The notes under the pieces were generated by a model that worked only from the letters and a program-made list of their open reading frames with translations, had not been told where the DNA came from and searched no databases. From Diplonema japonicum (Eukaryota > Euglenozoa > Diplonemea > Diplonemida > Diplonemidae), in the NCBI GenBank assembly GCA_964019335.1, contig OZ025690.1:248001-312000 (forward strand): a DNA stretch of 64,000 nucleotides, written 5' to 3'. Within the stretch, counting starts at the first letter, position 1, and each line of letters opens with the position of its first letter. Of this stretch, positions 59,553 to 64,000 are shown one piece after another. Made by a program: the position numbers and the translations under genes.

Positions 59553-59603
59553 TTTTCACTATGATAGGAACGAAGTGGTTAGCAACGGCCCGCCAAAAGG
59601 GGG
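59553..59603 (-). mobile_element. 51-nt retroelement tail inserted beside the piggyBac end
   Basis: The conserved 32-nt tail (59555-59586) plus GGCCCGCCAAAAGGGGG is flanked by a duplication of the piggyBac terminus: GGTAGATGGTTAA plus A-run at 59528-59552 and again at 59604 onward. This is a direct view of an ultra-short target-primed insertion with about 20-25 nt of target duplication. It shows the tail alone can be a complete inserted unit. Confidence 0.65.
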
Positions 59604-59616
59604 GGTAGATGGTTAA

Positions 59617-59880
59617 AAAAAAAGAAAAAAAAAGAAGAAGAAAAAGAAATAAGGCCGATATTCGCACTATTTCAAGACCATTTTACGCTCCACAATCGTA
59701 CTTCTTGGCCTTCAGTGTTGTGAAATGAAGTAAAATTGAGGAGTGCAATAATGTTATGAATATCGAACATAAGCCTTTAGTAACCAGGCAAAGAGGGGAA
59801 AAAGAAAAAAAAGAAGAAGAAGAAAAAAAGAGACATTAAAAAAAAAAAAAGAATATCGAAGTGGAGAGGAAAAAAGGTGG

Positions 59881-59912
<32 letters not shown>

Positions 59913-59987
59913 CCTTCCCCACTGGTTTCGCATTTCGCCCACGAAGACGAACGAGAGACCGGCGGAGAGGCCGCAACCTTTCACATC
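59617..59987. other. Homopolymer-rich spacer
   Basis: About 370 nt with a T-run of about 32 nt (59881-59912) and A-rich stretches. No gene is seen before the small protein that ends at 59988. Confidence 0.6.
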
Positions 59988-60308
59988 TTAACAGGGCCAT
60001 TGTGTGATTTCGATGTTATCACTTATGGGGTACACCGTGGGCGTCCATTCCTGAGGGAAATAAATTATTTCAATCCCTAATTCGGTTAAAGGCTTATGGT
60101 CTTCGTACTGCCAAGAAACGGTCATGGGTCGGTACAGCTCTCCTTCATACATTTCGCCTTCTTCTCCGTCCCAATCGTCTTCGCTCTGTGCTGCCTCTAC
60201 GACCTTCAGCCACTCAACCTCCTGCAGGTCCGCTAAATCTATATCAGCGCGCCCCACCATCAGTATAGTGATTTCTTCGAAGTTCGCTGTTACTGTTGCG
60301 GATTTCAT
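59988..60308 (-). CDS. Small acidic protein of unknown function
   Basis: The product is 106 residues from ATG 60308, directly after an A-rich run (AAAAAAATG). Not recognised. It is acidic (DDWDGEEGEMYEGELY in the middle) with no TM segment and no Cys pair beyond the terminal WPC. The predicted alternation of short hydrophobic strands (EITILMVG, MTVSWQY, IEIIYFPQ) suggests a compact alpha/beta domain. The frame upstream of ATG is only homopolymer. Coding status is supported by non-repetitive composition and the same start context as its neighbours. Confidence 0.65.
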   Translation of the reverse strand: MKSATVTANFEEITILMVGRADIDLADLQEVEWLKVVEAAQSEDDWDGEEGEMYEGELYRPMTVSWQYEDHKPLTELGIEIIYFPQEWTPTVYPISDNIEITQWPC

Positions 60309-60657
60309 TTTTTTTTTCTTTTTTTTTAAAATTCCTTGCGGCTTTGTGCGATAATCGTGACGGCGAAAAAAAGAAACTTTTTCAAAATAAAAAATAAAAA
60401 AAGAAAGAAAAATAAAAAAAAACCCAGAAGAAAGAGTGGTCGTAGCAATGTGCCCCTCCCCCCAAAAAAAAATCGAACAGCAATTGTCACCGGTCAATAG
60501 GGGTTTAAAAAAAAAGATAAAAACGTAGAAACGTTTTTTTTTTTTTTTTTTCCCTTTTTCCCCCCTCCCCTCTGTCATATGTACAGGATTAATATTTAGA
60601 ATAAAAAAATAAAAATAAAAAAACGAATTAGCGGATCCCTTTCCCTTTTTAAAGCGC
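60309..60657. other. Homopolymer-rich spacer
   Basis: About 350 nt of A- and T-runs. A fragment GTGGTCGTAGCAAT (60437-60450) resembles ATGGTCGTAGCAAT at 16174-16187, possibly an old shared repeat. No gene is seen. Confidence 0.5.
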
Positions 60658-60957
60658 TTAAACCGTGCGGAATGATCGCCTCCCGAAGGAGGCGGTCCGC
60701 CCTTGCAGCTCTCTTGCCTGTTCTTCTTCTTCCCTGCGGAGTTCTTCACCACACCTGGAGCAGTACCCCCGCTGGTCTTGACTTCCGAAGAACGGGCATC
60801 CTCGGGAAACGCAGTAGCTGGCCGTGGTCGTGAGCTCCCCCTCCTCCTCCTCAATTGGGTTGGTAAACTCCTTTATAGTGCTATGCCTAGAAGACACGTA
60901 GGCATCCGTCCCTGCAATCCTTGTCTGACCTGCTCTTCTGCCATGGGCAACATCCAT
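60658..60957 (-). CDS. A20-type zinc-finger protein
   Basis: The product is 99 residues from ATG 60957 (GAAAAATG). The C-terminal half holds one A20-type finger: YCVSRGCPFFGSQDQRGYCS then RCGEEL, giving C-x4-C-x11-C-x2-C with the FFG core typical of the family. The N-terminal half has basic and Ser/Thr-rich sequence with an acidic EEEEGEL stretch. There is no AN1 finger, unlike the common plant/animal A20-AN1 stress proteins. A20 fingers bind ubiquitin; a small ubiquitin-binding regulator is inferred. Confidence 0.82.
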   Translation of the reverse strand: MDVAHGRRAGQTRIAGTDAYVSSRHSTIKEFTNPIEEEEGELTTTASYCVSRGCPFFGSQDQRGYCSRCGEELRREEEEQARELQGRTASFGRRSFRTV

Positions 60958-61240
60958 TTTTCGTTTTCCTTTTTTTTTTCCCCCTCCTCCCCCTTCTTTC
61001 CCTCTTTTTTCCCTCTTTTCTTTTTTTTTTTCTTCTTTTTTTTTGTATTGTTTTCCGTTAATACTACCAAGAAAAAAAAGAAGAAAAAAAAAAAGGATAT
61101 TCGAACGCTGTGTTTTTTCCCGTTGTGCACACGAAAAAAAAAAAAAACTTTTTTTAAACAACAGGAAGCGGAGAGATAGAAGGTAAAAAAGGGGAAGTAA
61201 GTAGAAAAGAAGAAGGGGAAAAAAAAAAAAAAATACATAA

Positions 61241-61972
61241 CTAGCCAAGACCGTTTGTGAGCGGGTTCACAGGTGGTGGTCCGGCTCCATGTGGTGGGTA
61301 GGCGTACTGGTGCCCAGCATTGCGCTGCGGGTACGCAAAGGCGTGTTGCATTGTGGGGGGCTGCTCCGATTCTTCTTCCCGCATGCGGGCCTTCTCCTTT
61401 TCGTTGTTCTCAAGCTCTTTTTTCGCAACTTTTTTCATCTTGTTTTCCAGCCTCTGTTTCTTCGAGAATTTCTGGTAACCCACCCACGCAAGCCCGGCCA
61501 GCGGAATCCCAAGAATGGCCCCCACACCGACTACTCCTAGGATAGCCCCGGTGACAACGAGAAAACCTCCAAAGAAGAAAAGCAATGTTAATATTATACA
61601 GACCGCGAGAAGCTTTTTCCGACGGGAAGCAGTTTTACCGGTCTGCAGGAAAACGATTAGGCAAAGGACCAAGAAGGCCATCAGCCCTACATAAAGAGCA
61701 AGGGTCTCGTCGCCGTGGCTCGCTGACCCGACTGAGACGACAGTGAGGTTGGCGGGGGTGATAGGGGGTCCACTTGAATTGTAGCACTTTCCCCACCAAG
61801 TGGCTCCTTCGCCTAGCTTCGCCACGCACTCAACATCTGTCATCCCACGACACACATCTGAAGAGTTCGTATTTAACTGGACCACATCTTCACCGTATTT
61901 ACATAACACCAGACACCAACCAGTTTCGTTGGAATATTCGAAGAAATGCGGGCATTTCATAGAAGACGGCAT
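61241..61972 (-). CDS. Small membrane protein with Cys-rich ectodomain and Pro/Tyr-rich tail
   Basis: The product is 243 residues from ATG 61972. Residues 1-85 are Cys-rich with NxS/T sites (probable lumenal or extracellular domain) but no classical signal peptide. TM helices lie at about 90-112 (LALYVGLMAFLVLCLIVFL), 120-145 (LLAVCIILTLLFFFGGFLV) and 146-168 (ILGVVGVGAILGIPLAGLAW). A basic/acidic coiled coil follows, then a tail rich in Pro, Tyr and His (YAYPPHGAGPPP). It has no family name. The upstream gene's stop codon is only 57 nt away. Confidence 0.78.
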   Translation of the reverse strand: MPSSMKCPHFFEYSNETGWCLVLCKYGEDVVQLNTNSSDVCRGMTDVECVAKLGEGATWWGKCYNSSGPPITPANLTVVSVGSASHGDETLALYVGLMAFLVLCLIVFLQTGKTASRRKKLLAVCIILTLLFFFGGFLVVTGAILGVVGVGAILGIPLAGLAWVGYQKFSKKQRLENKMKKVAKKELENNEKEKARMREEESEQPPTMQHAFAYPQRNAGHQYAYPPHGAGPPPVNPLTNGLG

Positions 61973-62029
61973 ACCGCCTGTTGAATACTAAAAAAAAAAG
62001 GGGGGGTAAAAAAAAACAAAAAAAAAACA
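61973..62029 (-). promoter_or_regulatory. Minimal 57-nt intergenic spacer with pyrimidine tract and AG
   Basis: Reading the minus strand from the upstream stop codon, the spacer is two T-runs, a C-run and a third T-run ending in AG, then TATTCAACAGGCGGT before ATG 61972. Such a short gap between same-strand genes leaves no room for a separate promoter. It fits polycistronic transcription with trans-splicing at TTTTAG or CAACAG. Confidence 0.55.
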
Positions 62030-64000
62030 CTACAGGTTCCTTGCAATAGGCCCGTCAAGGTTCGCGGGTAAGATTTGTTGTATGGTTCCTTCTTCTTCGT
62101 CTTGTCGGGATCGGTGGCCGAACACCGAGAAGACCAGTTTGAATGGGGAGGTTAAAACAGAAGCAAGAGGATCGAGATGCAACAGTTTACGGATTCCGGT
62201 AAAGATCCCTATGGAGTAATGCTCCACGAGCTCTGTTAAAGCAATGACGCTCTCCGGCTGCACCAAAACCAAATCATCGATTGGAATATGCACGCTGGTG
62301 TGCGGCAACACAAACGACGCCTTCACAGAATAAGGCTCATGCGTGACGACAAAACAATCAGAATCACCGCTGCTTTCCGGTTCCGGGTTCTCATTTCTAT
62401 AAGCTGCCTTGCACCTCCACAGGAACGACACCAAATCGCTGTCGACAGTGATTTCAGGTTGGCAGTTTGTCTGCACGTTCAGTTCAAATAAGTTCCCCGT
62501 TTTCAGGTACGTCGCCCTTGTGACCAATCTGTTGCGTTTTGCAACCTTGGGTTTTCTGCAGAGGCTGAAAAAATCCGTGTCTCCTAATGAACATATAACC
62601 GGTCCGACAGAAAAAGTCCCCGACGATGCCGCCACCGCCACAGAGACGTCATCCACTGAACATACTAAAATCGACGAAGTTGAGCCATCGTGCAGATGGA
62701 GTGTTGTGTTAGGAAGCGATCCTGAAACAGCCCATTTGGGTGAAGATCGAGACGCCGTCGACGTTCTCGTAGGAAGGCAGCCCCGCCATTTACAAATTTC
62801 CGGTGTAACATCAAGCGTCGGTGTGGACGTGTCCGCCATCTCCCCGAAACGGATGGTTTGCTCCCGGAGATTGCACCCAACAGCAATGGTGTCCTCCACC
62901 CTCAAACGGACCCCCGTCACCGCGATATCGATGTCCCCACATAGCAGAAAAATGTTTTCAATAATCGGGTTTTTTACTTTTTTACCTCTGGTTTTGTTGT
63001 CCCCGCTTAAAAGACTCAAGATGAGCCCGTCGTGTGACATGTCTGAGTAGTCGATTTTAACAGAAGACGCCACACACGATACGTTCAAGGATTTGTTGAC
63101 GGTGAAGCTTAACATCCCGCATTGGGCGATCGGGGTGTTTTTCACACGGCCCTCCAAGAATATCTTGGTGGTTGTTAGATCGGTGCTGAGCAGGTTGGGA
63201 GAGTGCGTCCTTGCGACACATGTCACGCGTTCCGTGTGCGTCTCGTAACACAATTCCAACGACGGACCCTTTACACTAACATTGTTCAAATTGCACATAA
63301 ACACGGTTTCAGCATCCGTACCTTCACCGAACCTCGGGATGAAGCTTAATAAGCGAAGCAATGTGTCTTGCAGATTACTCACAGATGTTGGGATTTTCTC
63401 TGCCTCCACTGACACCACAGCGGTTTTATCGCTGGACATCTCTACCGTTCCGGGGTGTGAGGTGAGTAAGATGTTTTGAACTGTTGCCTTTCCTATCAAA
63501 TCGTTGTTGAGAATAAGCTCGATGCCGGTGGACTGGCATTTCAATTTCCCTCGGACTTGCCTTCCGAGAAGAACTGACAAAGAAACCGGTTCGGAGGTAA
63601 GCGCGACAAGCGAACCGTTTGAAGAGGCCGCTGCCGTCACACGCTCGATGTTCACGTTGATGGTGCGGTTCACCTTGTGTTCCTCTTGTTCTTGTTCTTG
63701 TTCGTGTTCTTCTTCCTCCTCCTCCTCTTCTTCATCCTCGAAATCATCCCGGCGTTGGACGGTGGAATAAAAAAAAACCCCATCACCACCACCGTCACCA
63801 TCACCTTCATTCCCATCCTTCTCTTGAACACACGTGTGCGTCGTGATCTCCGTCGCAGCGAAGGTAGTGTGCAGACCGGTTCCTCCCAAACAGGTTCTGA
63901 ACATAGAGGAAAGTTGAGTACTAGGATTGGGGTTGCTATGTTTGTCGGTAGAAGTAGTGGTGGGTAATAGACCCCTTGCTTTGAGAATGGCTCTGATTCT
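62030..64000 (-). CDS. C-terminal part of a large protein, possible lipid-transfer-bridge type (5' partial)
   Basis: The frame is open from the right edge to the stop at 62030 (656 residues visible). The ATG at 63904 is internal, since in-frame coding sequence (RAILKARGLLPTT) continues to the edge. It has an acidic Glu/Gln run (EDEEEEEEEEEHEQEQ), then a long region of alternating beta strands with many short hydrophobic repeats and few charged helices (LLGRQVRGKLKCQ, IELILNNDLIG, ASFVLPHTSVHIPIDDL). The C-terminal end holds amphipathic helices (IGIFTGIRKLLHLDPLAS, FKLVFSVFGH). The repetitive beta-rich nature and the amphipathic end resemble VPS13/ATG2-type bridge proteins, but no diagnostic motif is present. 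Treat the function as open. Confidence 0.65.
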   Translation of the reverse strand, partial: RIRAILKARGLLPTTTSTDKHSNPNPSTQLSSMFRTCLGGTGLHTTFAATEITTHTCVQEKDGNEGDGDGGGDGVFFYSTVQRRDDFEDEEEEEEEEEHEQEQEQEEHKVNRTINVNIERVTAAASSNGSLVALTSEPVSLSVLLGRQVRGKLKCQSTGIELILNNDLIGKATVQNILLTSHPGTVEMSSDKTAVVSVEAEKIPTSVSNLQDTLLRLLSFIPRFGEGTDAETVFMCNLNNVSVKGPSLELCYETHTERVTCVARTHSPNLLSTDLTTTKIFLEGRVKNTPIAQCGMLSFTVNKSLNVSCVASSVKIDYSDMSHDGLILSLLSGDNKTRGKKVKNPIIENIFLLCGDIDIAVTGVRLRVEDTIAVGCNLREQTIRFGEMADTSTPTLDVTPEICKWRGCLPTRTSTASRSSPKWAVSGSLPNTTLHLHDGSTSSILVCSVDDVSVAVAASSGTFSVGPVICSLGDTDFFSLCRKPKVAKRNRLVTRATYLKTGNLFELNVQTNCQPEITVDSDLVSFLWRCKAAYRNENPEPESSGDSDCFVVTHEPYSVKASFVLPHTSVHIPIDDLVLVQPESVIALTELVEHYSIGIFTGIRKLLHLDPLASVLTSPFKLVFSVFGHRSRQDEEEGTIQQILPANLDGPIARNL

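Noticed and set aside
63904-63904. ATG 63904 as the start of the last gene
   Set aside because: The frame stays open with coding-like sequence to the window edge, so the true start lies beyond 64000.

Overview
The window is nuclear DNA from a single-celled eukaryote. All 26 recognisable host genes lie on the minus strand. They are separated by long homopolymer tracts (up to about 54 T or 48 A), and many start codons sit directly behind an A-rich run. Eight genes carry at least 16 very short cis-introns (35-66 nt, GT..AG), most of them built around a poly-A, poly-T or poly-C tract. I deduced these introns by joining reading frames. One-way gene arrays, pyrimidine tract + AG just upstream of start codons, a histone H3 with a kinetoplastid-like C-terminal half, and a W..YGPxPP repeat protein all point to Euglenozoa. 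A diplonemid is the most plausible group. This is inference; there is no rRNA to settle it.

Layout by coordinate. 1-2414: an ectodomain + multi-TM + ankyrin receptor-like protein that runs off the left edge. 2537-15511: a coiled-coil protein, a four-TM protein, a dynamin-like GTPase with two TM helices, Sec61 beta, a divergent histone H3, a coiled-coil PDZ protein, a papain-like protein lacking its catalytic Cys and His, and phosphoenolpyruvate mutase. 16284-21137: a 5'-truncated LINE inside about 90-nt target duplications, then a gene-free block of palindromic repeats. 21138-31545: a second ectodomain/multi-TM protein, a tandem pair of ubiquitin-like + ankyrin genes (one with most ankyrin repeats deleted), a taspase-1-like threonine protease and a GT60-type glycosyltransferase. 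32240-40274: a coiled-coil SAP protein, a decayed LINE with an internal deletion, foldback elements and a RING protein. 40512-42479: SINE-like copies. 42901-55083: a seven-exon Gln/Pro/His-rich RRM-like protein, RTF1 (Paf1 complex), a coiled-coil protein, a caspase-fold protein with an altered active site, an FCP1/SCP-type phosphatase and a 4'-phosphopantetheinyl transferase. 55198-59616: repeats, a gene fragment cut by a LINE fragment, and a decayed piggyBac-type element, the only recognisable coding sequence on the plus strand. 59988-64000: a small acidic protein, an A20 zinc-finger protein, a small membrane protein, and the 3' part of a large protein that runs off the right edge.

The genes do not form a metabolic operon. 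They look like unrelated housekeeping and lineage-specific genes sharing a transcription direction. The spacing between some neighbours (57 nt at 61973-62029, 112 nt at 30207-30318, 122 nt at 2415-2536), each with a pyrimidine-rich stretch and AG, fits maturation by spliced-leader trans-splicing. The most unusual items are the two protease-fold proteins with lost catalytic residues, the H3 variant, the homopolymer introns and A-rich leaders, the 90-nt LINE target duplication, and the layered repeat families in the intergenic DNA.
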